Shown here: positions 45,331 through 54,645 of the stretch, one piece after another
Position numbering within the stretch: the stretch's first letter is position 1
How the letters are laid out: the number at the start of each line of letters is the position of its first letter
Translations under genes and position numbers: made by a program
The notes under the pieces: generated by a model
The model's database searches: none
What the model saw: the letters and a program-made list of their open reading frames with translations, nothing else
What the model was told of the DNA's origin: nothing
Source of the DNA: UBA6168 sp964573725
Lineage (GTDB): Bacteria; Bacteroidota; Bacteroidia; Chitinophagales; Saprospiraceae
Assembly: GCA_964573725.1 (NCBI GenBank)
Contig: CAZNLJ010000009.1
Location: 62,001 to 126,000, forward strand
Direction of reading: 5' to 3'
Length of the DNA: 64,000 nt

Positions 45331-47178
45331 ATGAAAAAAAGCAACAAGGATTACAAGACTTTCTTTTTCAGCGATATAGAAGGGTCTACCCGACTCGCCA
45401 GCGAGTTGGGGGAGTCCTATGCCCTGGTATTGGAAAGGCACCGTACCGTCATCCGTCTGGCCTGCAACAAATACAATGGAAAAGAAATCGATACTTCCGG
45501 CGACGGCTTCTTTCTGGTGTTCGACCAGCCGGAACAAGCCGTGCTGGCGGCCATTTCGATACAACGGGGCTTCGCGGAGCGGAAATGGGCCGGGATGATC
45601 GGCCTGAAGGTCCGGATCGGCATCCATTACGGACAGGCCTTGCCCACCGCCTCCGGCTTTACGGGCCTGGAGGTGCACCGGGCTTCCCGAATCTGCCATA
45701 TCGGTCATGGCGGGCAGGTCCTGTTGTCCCGGAAAGTACGCGACAAGGTCCGGGCCAAGTTGCCGGAGGGCATCGAACTGTTGGAGGCGGGCAAAGTGCA
45801 GCTGAAGGATTTCGAACAGGTGGACCACCTATGGCAATTGGTGATCCCGGACCTGCAGCAGGTCTTTCCGCCCTTGCGCTTGGGGCTCACCCGGCCGACG
45901 GTCGCCGTCATGCCCTTCGTCAACCGCTGCGACGACCCGGAGCAGGATTATTTCTGTGAAGGGATTTCCGAGGAAATCATCCTTTCGCTGGACAATACCG
46001 CGGGGATGAGCGTCGTCTCGCGGTCGGCCTCCTTCGCCTTGAAGGGGAAGCCGCTGGATGTCCGGCAGAAAGGGCGGTTATTGGGGGCGGCCGCCGTCCT
46101 GGAGGGCACGGTCCGCAAACATGGCGACCAGCTGGTGGTGACGACGGAGCTGGTGGACACGGAAACCGGCACCATCCTCTGGTCCGCCCGGTTCGAACGG
46201 CAGCTGGAGGCGGTCTTCGCCCTGCAGGATATCATCGCCCAACAGATTGCCCGGGCCATGGAGGTCAAGCTTTCCTTCACGCATCGGGACGACCGTGTCC
46301 AAATCCGCCAGACGCGCAATGTGGAGGCTTACGGCTACTATCTCAAGGGACGCCATTTCTACTACCAGTTCAGCCGGAAATCCGTCGGGCTGGCCCGGGA
46401 GATGTTCGCCCAGGCCATCGCGGCCGACGAGGAGTATGCCTTGGCCTATTGTGGCCTGGCCGATTGCTATTCCTACCTCTTCATGTATGTGCAGGGGACG
46501 GAGGAATACCTCAAGGAGGCCAACCTGGCTAGTCTGCAGGCGCTGGAGCTTTCTCCGCTGCTGGCGGAGGCGCACACCTCCCGGGGAATCGCCCTGACCT
46601 TGCGCAGGCAGTTCAAGAAAGCGGCTTTCTCTTTCGAGAAGGCCATCGAGCTCAATCCCTCCCTTTTCATGGCCTGGTATCATTACGGACGTGCGTGTTT
46701 CGTACAGGGGCAGATGGACAAGGCGGTCCGGCTGCTGGATGAGGCAAGCCGTCATCGTCCGGACGATTTCCAGTCGGTCCTGCTCGCTTCCCAGGCTTAC
46801 GATACCCTCGGTATCCAGCTGTTGGCATCCAAGGCCCGGCAGCGGGGCATCCTGCTGGCGGAAAAGCAGTTGCAGCGCAATCCTTCGGAGCTCCGGGCGC
46901 TGTATCTCGGGGCTTTGGCGCTGGTGGCCAGCGGGGAGACGGCCCGTGGTCTGGAATGGCTCCGGCGGGCGTTCTCCATCGACCCGGGCGACCCGATGTT
47001 GTTGTACAATGCGGGCTGCATCGCCGCCTTGCTGCGGAAGCCGGACGAAGCCCTGCACTACCTTGAGCTGGGCTTCCAGGCGGGGTTCCAACAGGGGGGC
47101 TGGTACCGGTATGACAACAACCTGGACCTTCTCCGGGAGCATGTCCGCTTCCAGGCCCTCTTGCAGCGAATGACCTGA
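45331..47178 (+). CDS. Class III cyclase domain fused to TolB-like and TPR domains
   Basis: A 615-residue cytoplasmic multi-domain protein. Residues 1 to about 165 are a class III nucleotidyl cyclase domain: the metal ligands D15 (FSDIEGST) and D58 (TSGDGFF) are present, and the end reads GLEVHRASRIC, where a histidine stands at the position of the usual asparagine, a variant seen in cyclase-TPR regulators. Residues about 189-305 are TolB/FlgO-like (VAVMPFVNR, YFCEGISEEI). From about 330 to 605 there are TPR repeats. It may sense partners through the TPRs and make cAMP, or act as a non-catalytic adaptor. Confidence 0.85.
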   Translation: MKKSNKDYKTFFFSDIEGSTRLASELGESYALVLERHRTVIRLACNKYNGKEIDTSGDGFFLVFDQPEQAVLAAISIQRGFAERKWAGMIGLKVRIGIHYGQALPTASGFTGLEVHRASRICHIGHGGQVLLSRKVRDKVRAKLPEGIELLEAGKVQLKDFEQVDHLWQLVIPDLQQVFPPLRLGLTRPTVAVMPFVNRCDDPEQDYFCEGISEEIILSLDNTAGMSVVSRSASFALKGKPLDVRQKGRLLGAAAVLEGTVRKHGDQLVVTTELVDTETGTILWSARFERQLEAVFALQDIIAQQIARAMEVKLSFTHRDDRVQIRQTRNVEAYGYYLKGRHFYYQFSRKSVGLAREMFAQAIAADEEYALAYCGLADCYSYLFMYVQGTEEYLKEANLASLQALELSPLLAEAHTSRGIALTLRRQFKKAAFSFEKAIELNPSLFMAWYHYGRACFVQGQMDKAVRLLDEASRHRPDDFQSVLLASQAYDTLGIQLLASKARQRGILLAEKQLQRNPSELRALYLGALALVASGETARGLEWLRRAFSIDPGDPMLLYNAGCIAALLRKPDEALHYLELGFQAGFQQGGWYRYDNNLDLLREHVRFQALLQRMT

Positions 47179-47270
47179 GCGCCGGTCCTCAAACCTGATC
47201 CGGCAGGTATGGAACGTATCTTCCGCACCGCAACCCGACAAGACAATCGATTACAAAGAATTGGCTTCCT

Positions 47271-47465
47271 GTTGTTTTTAGTTGATAAGCCTGCTGATGT
47301 GCTGTGCCCCGCGCCCAAGCGCGCCGCCGGCAGCCCTGTCCAAAATGCGAGTAGCGCCATTAAGATCCTTTTGTTTATGAGTAGCTTACGTTTTTATACA
47401 ATCATGCGGACCTTGCCATCAAAATATTCGATTTGGTTGTTGAGGTGCGAAAGATGAGATGGAAA
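47271..47465 (-). repeat. Degenerate ~200-bp element, copy 2
   Basis: The reverse complement of this stretch carries the same ordered blocks as 23368-23592: TTCGCACCTCAA, AAATCGAAT, TTTTGAT, CTACTCATAA with CAAA, then CTTGGGCGCGGGGC, CAGCA and ATCAGC. On the minus strand an open frame ends HLNNQIEYFDGKVRMIV before a stop; copy 1 has the same peptide broken by a one-base deletion and a stop. Many differences in the last block are transitions. It lacks the 30-bp GC palindrome of copy 1. It abuts the start of the SWIM zinc-finger gene. Confidence 0.6.
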
Positions 47466-48814
47466 TGAACGAAGCAGCGATTCTCGGCATGGCACCCGAC
47501 CCGGGCACGGCCAACCGGGTGTCCGGCTTTTCGGAGCGGGAGGCCTGGTGGAGCCTGGGCAGGTGCGGACAGATGGGTTGGGGGGCGACCGGTCCCGGTA
47601 CCAGGCCCTTCCAGGTGGTTTTCGAGTGGTCGCCTGCGTCGGTGCCGGCCTATCGGTGCAGTTGTCCGGCCCAAAAGACGCCCTGTGCCCATGTATTGGG
47701 CTTGATGGTCCTGTGGTGTCGCCGACCCTCGTTGGTGCCGGTGGTGGATATGCCGCCGAATTGGGTGGTGAACTGGCAGCACCACCGGCAGCGGCAGGAA
47801 GCCCGGACGGCGGCTCCGCAGCAAGCGTTGCCGGCATCGGCCGCTCCGGATTTTACCATCCAGCCCAAGCGACTGGCGCAGATGACCGAGGGAATGGCCT
47901 TGTTGGAGCTTCGGTTGACGGATTTGCTGCGGCAGGGATTGGCCACACTGGAAGACCGTGCGGAAACCTATTGGTCCACATTGGCGGCCAGGCTGGTGGA
48001 CGCGAAGCTCGGCGGGGTGGCCCGGCGGTTGCGGGCCTTGCCGGCGGAGATGCAACGGACGGACTGGCCCGCTGCCGTCCTGTCGGAATTGGCATCCATT
48101 TTCCTGTTGGCCAGGGCATTCCGTCATTTGGAAGGGCTGCCGGAAGGGCTTCGGACGGATTTGCTGATCTTGGGCGGATGGAGTCCACGCAAGGAAGAGG
48201 TGCTTCGGCTGGCCGGGACAGCGGACCGGTGGTTGGTTGTCGGCCAAACCTTTGAAAAGGAGGACGACCACCTGATGGCGCGGCGGACCTGGCTGTTCGG
48301 TGCCGGCGGCCGGTTCGCCTTGGTGCTGGATTTTTCCTGGCGGGATGCGGGTTTCGACCGGGAGTGGCCGCTCGGGACGGTTTGGCGGGGGCTCCTGCAT
48401 TATTATCCTTCGGCATACCCGTTGCGGGCGGTGGCGGGGGAGATGGTACCGGAGCGGGACGCGTTCACAGTGCCGCCGGGTTTCACCGGTATGGAGGCGA
48501 TGTGGGATGCCTATGCGGAGGCCTTGGCGAAGCTTCCCTGGATACCGGCATTTCCAGTTTGCTTGGAGGGGGTCGTCCCCTTGTACCGGGCGGATGGATT
48601 CTACCTGGTCGACCGGGGCGGCGCCCTGTTACCGGTGGCGGTGGATGAGCGGATGGGCTGGACGATGGTCGCCTTGGGAGCCGGTCGGCCGATCACTGTG
48701 CTGGGCATATGGGAGGGCGCGTCCCTGGTGGTGTTCCGTGCGGTGTCGGGGGGGCGGTTCCGGCGCCTGCAACCTTACCGCGCCCCATCCATGGAGGCCG
48801 GGGAAGATCGGTAG
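47459..48814 (+). CDS. SWIM zinc-finger protein
   Basis: A 451-residue protein with an N-terminal SWIM zinc finger: C67-x-C69...C76-x-H78 in YRCSCPAQKTPCAHVLG. SWIM fingers mediate protein or DNA contacts. The rest (about 100-450) is alpha-helical with many Trp and Leu residues and no recognised domain. In many bacteria SWIM proteins of this size sit beside AAA-ATPase (MoxR) and VWA genes, but none of these is adjacent here. The ATG at 47459 lies in the 3' edge of repeat copy 2; an ATG at 47465 is an alternative. Confidence 0.8.
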   Translation: MEMNEAAILGMAPDPGTANRVSGFSEREAWWSLGRCGQMGWGATGPGTRPFQVVFEWSPASVPAYRCSCPAQKTPCAHVLGLMVLWCRRPSLVPVVDMPPNWVVNWQHHRQRQEARTAAPQQALPASAAPDFTIQPKRLAQMTEGMALLELRLTDLLRQGLATLEDRAETYWSTLAARLVDAKLGGVARRLRALPAEMQRTDWPAAVLSELASIFLLARAFRHLEGLPEGLRTDLLILGGWSPRKEEVLRLAGTADRWLVVGQTFEKEDDHLMARRTWLFGAGGRFALVLDFSWRDAGFDREWPLGTVWRGLLHYYPSAYPLRAVAGEMVPERDAFTVPPGFTGMEAMWDAYAEALAKLPWIPAFPVCLEGVVPLYRADGFYLVDRGGALLPVAVDERMGWTMVALGAGRPITVLGIWEGASLVVFRAVSGGRFRRLQPYRAPSMEAGEDR

Positions 48815-48818
48815 AGGC

Positions 48819-49796
48819 TCATTTCCTGCGTTGGGTGACGAAGACGACCAGTTGCCGCATGGCGTCCCGGGCGGCGGACGGCGGGAAAGATTCCAGGATG
48901 CCGAAAGCCCTTTGGCTGTAGGATTCCATGGCCTGGCGGGCGTAATCCAACCCGTCGCTGGACCGCACGAAACGGAGGACCTCCCCGACCTTGTCCGGTT
49001 GGTCGCTATGGTGTTTGATGAGGGAGATGATCCGTTTTCTTTCGCGGGAGGAAGTTTGGTTCAGTGCGCGGATCAGGGGGAGCGTCATCTTTTTCTCCTG
49101 GATATCGATGCCGAGCGGTTTTCCGATGTCGTCGGTACCGTAGTCGAACAGGTCGTCCTTGATTTGGAAGGCGATGCCGATACATTCGCCGAATTCGCGC
49201 ATTCTTTCGATGTCTCCTTCCTCCGTGGTGACGGAGGCGGCGCCGGCGCTGCAGGCCGATGCGATGAGGGAGGCGGTTTTCTGGCGGATGATTTCGTAAT
49301 AGACCGATTCCTCGATATCCAGGCGGCGGGCTTTTTCCAACTGCAGCAATTCCCCTTCCGACATGGCCTTGACGGCATCGGACAGGATTTCAAGGAGCCG
49401 GAACTGTTTGTTCTTGAGGGCCAGCAGCAGGCCCTGCGCCAGCAGGTAATCCCCGACCAGTACGGCGACCTTATTTTTCCACAAGGCATTGATGGAGAAG
49501 AACCCCCTGCGTTCGTAGGCATCGTCGACCACATCGTCATGGACCAGGGTGGCGGTATGGAGCAGTTCCACCATGGAGGCGGCGGTATAGGTGGCCGGGT
49601 TGATTTCCCCGCAGATTTGGGCGCTCAGGAATACGAACATCGGGCGTACCTGTTTGCCTTTCCGGCGGACGATATAGTACATGATACGGTCCAGGAGCGG
49701 GACATGGCTACGCATGGAGTCCCGGAAATGGCGCTCGAAGGAGGTCAGCGCCGCTGCGACGGGTTCCTTGATCGTATCGATGGTGGGTTGTTTCAT
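48819..49796 (-). CDS. Polyprenyl diphosphate synthase
   Basis: A 325-residue trans-isoprenyl synthase that extends allylic diphosphates with isopentenyl diphosphate. The first aspartate-rich motif is D87-D88-x-x-D91 (LVHDDVVDD) and the second D214-D215-x-x-D218 (QIKDDLFDY); GKQVRPMF is the IPP-binding GK-R element. Two small-to-bulky residue patterns upstream of the first motif suggest a long-chain product, such as the octaprenyl tail of menaquinone. The ATG at 49796 fits the family; the frame is open a further 27 codons upstream. Convergent with the SWIM gene. Confidence 0.92.
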   Translation of the reverse strand: MKQPTIDTIKEPVAAALTSFERHFRDSMRSHVPLLDRIMYYIVRRKGKQVRPMFVFLSAQICGEINPATYTAASMVELLHTATLVHDDVVDDAYERRGFFSINALWKNKVAVLVGDYLLAQGLLLALKNKQFRLLEILSDAVKAMSEGELLQLEKARRLDIEESVYYEIIRQKTASLIASACSAGAASVTTEEGDIERMREFGECIGIAFQIKDDLFDYGTDDIGKPLGIDIQEKKMTLPLIRALNQTSSRERKRIISLIKHHSDQPDKVGEVLRFVRSSDGLDYARQAMESYSQRAFGILESFPPSAARDAMRQLVVFVTQRRK

Positions 49797-49864
49797 GCCG
49801 GATTTGCCAGGCGGCAAAAGTAGGATGAAAGATTGGAAATCGTAATCCGCCGGGAAGATACCCG

Positions 49865-51193
49865 TCAGGGAAAGCACAGGGCGATGCCGGCGAAGGCGCT
49901 GAGGGTGGTGGCGCGGGAAGGCCGGACGGCACCGGCGATGTCATTGGTGGCGCAGAAGAGCTGGACGGTGCCGACATGCAGGGTGGCGTGCAGGCCGGCC
50001 TGGGGCGGAAAGGGTTCCTGGAAGGACAGGTGGATGCCCATGTCGAGGGCCGGTACGACCCGGGCGTCGACGGAAGCCAGGAGGGTATGGGTCCAGGCGG
50101 TGGGGTATCGGCGGCCGACATAAGCGACGCCGGCCCTCCAGGCGGGGGAGAAGGTCCAGCGGGCGCCGATGGTGGTACCTGCCGACAGGCGGGTTCGGAG
50201 GGGTACATGGGTTTGGTCCACCTGCCACAGTTGACGGATCGTATCGAGGGCGCGGTCGAAATCGACACCATCGCCGGACAGGGCGCCGGAGATGTCGAGT
50301 CCTTCGTAGGAGAAGGTTTCGGTGGCGCGGTAGTTGGTCACCTGGTGGTCCCAGCGGATATAACCGACATCGAGGAGGCTGCCGAGGAGGTCGAGCCGGC
50401 CGAGGCAAAGGCGGAAGCCCAGGTCCAGGGCCCAGCCGGCATTCCGGCCGAGGGGAGCGTTGCCGGACCGGTTCCCCTGCCGGAAGTTCCTTTCCAGGTC
50501 CGACAGGCTCTCATAGGTCGGCAACCGGGCGGTATGCAGGAGGTAGTCACCCCGGAGGGTAAGCTGGTAGACATCCGGATCGGTATACAGGGTGGCGCTC
50601 CGATGATTGCGGTCGGTAGCCAGCAGGTTGTTGCCGGACAGCCATTTCACCTTCACCCCGAGGTCCAGTATTCCGAAGGAATAGCCTGCGCCGGCATAGG
50701 CCTCATGGAAATCCATGGCATGGACGAAAGGGGCGACATCGATTGTTTCGCCGACGAATCCGGCATTGCCTTGCCAGACCACCTGGGGCAGGGTTTTCGG
50801 AAAGGAGAGGAAGGACTCGAAGCGGAGGCGGTGCCCCAGCAGGAAAGACAGGCGGTTGCGTCGCCAGGTCAGGCCGAGGGTGTGGACCTGCAGGTCCGAG
50901 GAGATGCGGTTTTCCGGGGACAGGGCCGCGATGAACCGGTCGGTTTGGAGGACCGGCCGGCCGGCCGGCCGGGTGATGATATCCTGGTAGACAGGGCCGT
51001 CGAATTGCAGGAGGGCATGGAGGGCGGGGCCGCCGATGCTGAAGGAAGCATCCGGAACGACCGCCGGATTGGCGAGGTGAGCCTGCCAGGGAGCCTCGAG
51101 GAGGGGCAAGGCGAACTGGGCTTGGGCGGACAAGGCGGCGGCCGTCAGCCAGCCGGCGAGGAGGAGCGAAAGTCGAAGGGAAGGGTGGTGCAT
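49865..51193 (-). CDS. DUF5723-like outer-membrane protein
   Basis: A 442-residue protein with a signal peptide (HHPSLRLSLLLAGWLTAAALSAQAQ) and a mature part rich in amphipathic beta-strands: HTLGLTWRRNRLSFLLGHRLRF, AYAGAGYSFGILDLGVKVKWLSG and AGWALDLGFRLCLGRLDLLGS. This is the pattern of the DUF5723 family of Bacteroidota barrel proteins. It sits 100 bp downstream of a lipoprotein gene in the same direction, and the two may form an outer-membrane complex. The start at 51193 places the signal peptide correctly; 51205 and 51208 are alternatives. Function unknown. Confidence 0.8.
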   Translation of the reverse strand: MHHPSLRLSLLLAGWLTAAALSAQAQFALPLLEAPWQAHLANPAVVPDASFSIGGPALHALLQFDGPVYQDIITRPAGRPVLQTDRFIAALSPENRISSDLQVHTLGLTWRRNRLSFLLGHRLRFESFLSFPKTLPQVVWQGNAGFVGETIDVAPFVHAMDFHEAYAGAGYSFGILDLGVKVKWLSGNNLLATDRNHRSATLYTDPDVYQLTLRGDYLLHTARLPTYESLSDLERNFRQGNRSGNAPLGRNAGWALDLGFRLCLGRLDLLGSLLDVGYIRWDHQVTNYRATETFSYEGLDISGALSGDGVDFDRALDTIRQLWQVDQTHVPLRTRLSAGTTIGARWTFSPAWRAGVAYVGRRYPTAWTHTLLASVDARVVPALDMGIHLSFQEPFPPQAGLHATLHVGTVQLFCATNDIAGAVRPSRATTLSAFAGIALCFP

Positions 51194-51292
51194 CGGATCA
51201 GGCATCAAGTGAAGCGCCGGGGCATCCCTTTCCCGGCGGGAAGGGGATGGCAGACCGGCGGAAGCTTCCGTCGGTTCCGGGGCGGCATCGGC

Positions 51293-52852
51293 TCAGGGTT
51301 TCGTGAGGATTTTCATACCCATTCGGATATCCACCGCCTGTTCCGACAGGGCCTTGACGGTTTGGTCGCCGTCTCCGGAAGTGGAGAAACCGGCGGACAG
51401 CAGCAGGCGTTTGGCCTGGCGGACCTTTTGGAACCGTTCGGCGGGGAAGGTCGCCAGGTTGGTGGCGGTACGCCGTTCGACCACCAGGCCGGCGGCATCG
51501 ACGGGAGCGGCGGCCACGATATTCCGGCGCGCTTCGAACAAGGAGTCGAGGATGCCGCCTTGCGCATCCACGAAATACAATTGGGCATGGATGCCCAGCG
51601 GCATCGAATTATCGGCAACCAGTTTGAATTCTGCGGCGGCGATATCGTCATAGCTGTCGAGGGAGATGTCGTAGCTGTCGGAAATGACGAAACCCGAAGC
51701 CCTGCCATGGAGGGGGAGGTCGACTTCCACCTGGATGCGGTAGAAGGAGCTGTCCGTGATGAATCCCCTTTCGCCGGTGAGATTGTCGGGGTTCATGATG
51801 GCATCCACCTTGTAGTCGAGGGCGACGGGGCGGGAACCCAGCACCTCCTCGATATTGGAGTTGCCGGCATCGAAGGTAAAGGTCATCTCCTTGACCAGGC
51901 CCACCTCGTCCTGGGCGGGATAGACGAAATCGATACCGGATTCGGTGATGAATTCGCTTTCCAGGGGAATGCGGAGGCCGTCGGCCGTGATGATGTCGAA
52001 GATGTCGATGGCGGAGCGGGTCGGCACACCAAATGCATTTTGGATATGGATCTGGATGACGGGGTCCTCGAAGTACACATCCCCCTGGATCCAGTTCTCA
52101 AAAAACTCGATGGGGATGGAATCCCTTTTACCCTTGTGTTTGAAATTGCCGAGATAGCCTTCGAGGTAGGAGAAGTCGATATCCTTGTTGACCAGGGCGA
52201 TGAAGGGCAGGTCGATGGTGTCGCCGGATTCGGTCACGGCGTCGTAGCGGATCCAGACGGTCCCGTTATCAGGCTGCAGGTCATAGCCCTGGGTCTGGAC
52301 CACTTCCGGCGGGTAGTGGAAAAAGATGGGTGCCGCCCCGACGGGGGAATCGAAACGGGTATGGAGCTGCATCGGTTCCCCGTCCTTTTCCGATTGGAGG
52401 ATGGTGACGGTGAGGTCGATGGTGCCGACGTGGTCGGAGAGGAGGGCCAGGCCGATGGTTCCGGAGCTGTAGGTGGCGAAATCCACCTCCAGTTGTTCCG
52501 GTGCGGAGAAGGGCAGGGCATAGAGCCGGCTTTCGAGGGGGATGAGGGGGGGGATCTTTTCCCGTGCGTCGAGGAAGAATTCCTCCGCCTGTTGGGAGAG
52601 GACGTCCCCTTTGTAGCGGAGGTGGATGACGCCGTCGGGGGTGATTTCCACGAAAGTATATTCATCGAAATTTTCGAGCAGGTCCTGGATGGAGACCCTC
52701 CCGGAGAAAATGGGGATGGCGAATTCCGCGCTGCCGGAATCCACGGTGAAGTCCCGGAGGTCCTCGAAAGGTTGGCAGGCGGGCAGCAGCAGGAGCAGGG
52801 CGGCCAGGGCGGCGGCCGGGAGGGGGGATGCGGGCAGGATGAATCGGGTCAT
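51293..52852 (-). CDS. Outer-membrane lipoprotein of unknown function
   Basis: A 519-residue lipoprotein. The signal peptide has a clear lipobox (LLLLPAC, lipidated C26). The mature part has many beta-strands and repeated acidic loops, for example GTIDLTVTILQSEKDGEPM and ASGFVISDSYDISLDSYDDI, giving the look of beta-sandwich domains. No family is recognised with certainty. It lies directly upstream of the DUF5723-like gene and 46 bp downstream of the beta-CASP gene, all on the minus strand. Start 52852 is set by the signal peptide. Confidence 0.8.
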   Translation of the reverse strand: MTRFILPASPLPAAALAALLLLLPACQPFEDLRDFTVDSGSAEFAIPIFSGRVSIQDLLENFDEYTFVEITPDGVIHLRYKGDVLSQQAEEFFLDAREKIPPLIPLESRLYALPFSAPEQLEVDFATYSSGTIGLALLSDHVGTIDLTVTILQSEKDGEPMQLHTRFDSPVGAAPIFFHYPPEVVQTQGYDLQPDNGTVWIRYDAVTESGDTIDLPFIALVNKDIDFSYLEGYLGNFKHKGKRDSIPIEFFENWIQGDVYFEDPVIQIHIQNAFGVPTRSAIDIFDIITADGLRIPLESEFITESGIDFVYPAQDEVGLVKEMTFTFDAGNSNIEEVLGSRPVALDYKVDAIMNPDNLTGERGFITDSSFYRIQVEVDLPLHGRASGFVISDSYDISLDSYDDIAAAEFKLVADNSMPLGIHAQLYFVDAQGGILDSLFEARRNIVAAAPVDAAGLVVERRTATNLATFPAERFQKVRQAKRLLLSAGFSTSGDGDQTVKALSEQAVDIRMGMKILTKP

Positions 52853-52898
52853 AATCCGGGACTTAAGCGGGTTGACGGTCGCGATGGGGCGGCGGGGG

Positions 52899-54302
52899 TC
52901 AGGCCAGGGTGAAGGATTGGCCGAGCCTGGGGATTTCAATATGATGAAACCCATGTCCGGCCAATAAGTTTCGCAATTGTTCCTGGCGCTCGATTTCCCC
53001 GTGGACGAGGAAGAGGGTCTTGACGGAGGCGGCCTGGTTGGCGAGGAAGTCGGCGATTTCGCGCCGGTCCGCGTGGGCGGAGAAGGAATCCATGGTTTCC
53101 ACGGCACAGCGGACGATTTTTTCCTCGCCGAAGAGGCGAAGTTGGCGGGCGCCGTTGCGGAGGGCGCCGCCGGGCGTGTCGGGGGCGCAATAGCCGACGA
53201 TCAGGACCGTATTGCGCGGGTTTTCGATATTGTTATAGAGGTGGTGCTTGACCCGGCCGGCGTTGGCCATACCGGAGGCGCTGATGATGACACAGGGTTC
53301 CGGGGAATGGTTGAGCGCCTTGGAGAGGGCGACGTCCTTGACATAGGTGAGGTTGCTGAAGCCGAAGGGGTTGGGGTCCTGCAGCAGGTAGGTGCTCAGT
53401 TCCGCGTCATAACATTCCGGGTGGGCGCCGAAGATGACGGTTGCGTTGACGGCGAGGGGGCTGTCGACGTAGACCGGAACATGGGGGAGGCGGCCTTCGT
53501 GTTCCAGTTTGTCCATCATGTAGACGATTTCCTGGGTACGGCCGACACTGAATGCGGGGATGATGAGTTTGCCTTTTTTTTCCAGGCAGGTATGGCGGAT
53601 GATGCGGAGGAGGTGTTCCGTCTCTTCCGGGGGGCTTTCGTGGTCCTTGTCGCCGTAGGTGGATTCGCAAAGGAGGAAATCGAGGGGGTCCATGGTTTGC
53701 GGGTCGCGGAGGATCGGTCGGTTGGGCCGGCCGATATCGCCGGTGAACCCGATCCGGAGGGGGGCGGCCTGAGGCCGTTGGACGGTCAGGGAGACGGAGG
53801 CGCTACCGAGGATATGGCCGGCATCGCGCAGGGTGGCATGGACCAGCGGGTGGACGGGGAAGGGTTTGCCGTAACCGAAGGTCACGAACTGTTCCATGGT
53901 CAGCTTGACGTCATCCGCGGTATAGAGGGGTTTCCTGGCCCCATCGGCGTGGCGGCTGCGGCGGCGTTGGTTGTATTCGAAGTCCCTTTCCTGGATAAGG
54001 GCGCTGTCGAGGAGCATGATGGAGCAGAGGCTGCGGGTGGCATGGGTGGCATAGATGGGCCCCCGGAAGCCGTCCCGGACCAACTTGGGCAGGCGGCCGC
54101 TGTGGTCGATATGGGCATGGGAGAGGATGACACAATCCAGGGAGGCCGGGTCGAACCGCCAGGACTCGTTGAAATCCGCCATGTGTTCCGCCGAGCCTTG
54201 GTACATGCCGCAATCCAGCAGGATCTTGAAGCCGTCGTCCAGGGTCAGGAGATGTGCGCTGCCGGTCACTTCCCGGGCTGCACCACAAAAGGTAATCTTC
54301 AT
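52899..54302 (-). CDS. Beta-CASP metallo-beta-lactamase RNase-like protein
   Basis: A 467-residue metallo-hydrolase of the beta-CASP group (RNase J/CPSF73 relatives). The zinc site is H62-x-H64-x-D66-H67 in SHAHIDHSGR. The beta-CASP insertion lies between about residues 200 and 380, with the PAFSVGRTQEI motif. The C-terminal histidine-containing FSAHADRREI and VLIVGYCAPDTPGG follow, completing the Zn-dependent RNA-specificity domain. It is probably an RNase with endo- or exonuclease activity in the cytoplasm. The start at 54302 begins the MBL fold directly. Downstream genes are the lipoprotein and the DUF5723 protein. Confidence 0.9.
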   Translation of the reverse strand: MKITFCGAAREVTGSAHLLTLDDGFKILLDCGMYQGSAEHMADFNESWRFDPASLDCVILSHAHIDHSGRLPKLVRDGFRGPIYATHATRSLCSIMLLDSALIQERDFEYNQRRRSRHADGARKPLYTADDVKLTMEQFVTFGYGKPFPVHPLVHATLRDAGHILGSASVSLTVQRPQAAPLRIGFTGDIGRPNRPILRDPQTMDPLDFLLCESTYGDKDHESPPEETEHLLRIIRHTCLEKKGKLIIPAFSVGRTQEIVYMMDKLEHEGRLPHVPVYVDSPLAVNATVIFGAHPECYDAELSTYLLQDPNPFGFSNLTYVKDVALSKALNHSPEPCVIISASGMANAGRVKHHLYNNIENPRNTVLIVGYCAPDTPGGALRNGARQLRLFGEEKIVRCAVETMDSFSAHADRREIADFLANQAASVKTLFLVHGEIERQEQLRNLLAGHGFHHIEIPRLGQSFTLA

Positions 54303-54464
54303 AAGCGGGGGGTAGGTTTTGCCATCGTTTCGGGTGTCTCGTCCGAAAGGGAACGGCGTCGGGCCGCTGCCGGGGCCGACGAACATCCCGGAAAGATAGG
54401 AAAAGGAATCCGAACCGCAGCGGGGGCTGCCAAAAAATTACGGACCGGATTCCCTGGGGGAGGA

Positions 54465-54505
54465 GGAAAAAACAGCCCGTCGGGAACTGGCGATCCGGAC
54501 GGGCT
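54465..54505 (-). terminator. Intrinsic terminator downstream of porW
   Basis: Read on the minus strand, an 8-bp stem (AGCCCGTC and GACGGGCT, extended by GGA/TCC inside one mismatch) is followed by G and six T residues. It lies 141-181 bp after the stop of the PorW/SprE gene and ends that transcript. Confidence 0.75.
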
Positions 54506-54645
54506 ACGTTAGCGACATTGGGTAACAGGTGAGATAAAGAATACCCAGCAACAAAATGACGAGGCGAAGATACCGGGGTGCCGTTACCTGTCGCTTAAGG
54601 GAACTTTAAGTTTTCGTGAAAGGGGCGTGGAATACGGTTGCGGGA

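Noticed and set aside
49976..52912. 978-codon open frame on + opposite the DUF5723 and lipoprotein genes
   Set aside because: It spans two real minus-strand genes with signal peptides and has no recognisable domain.
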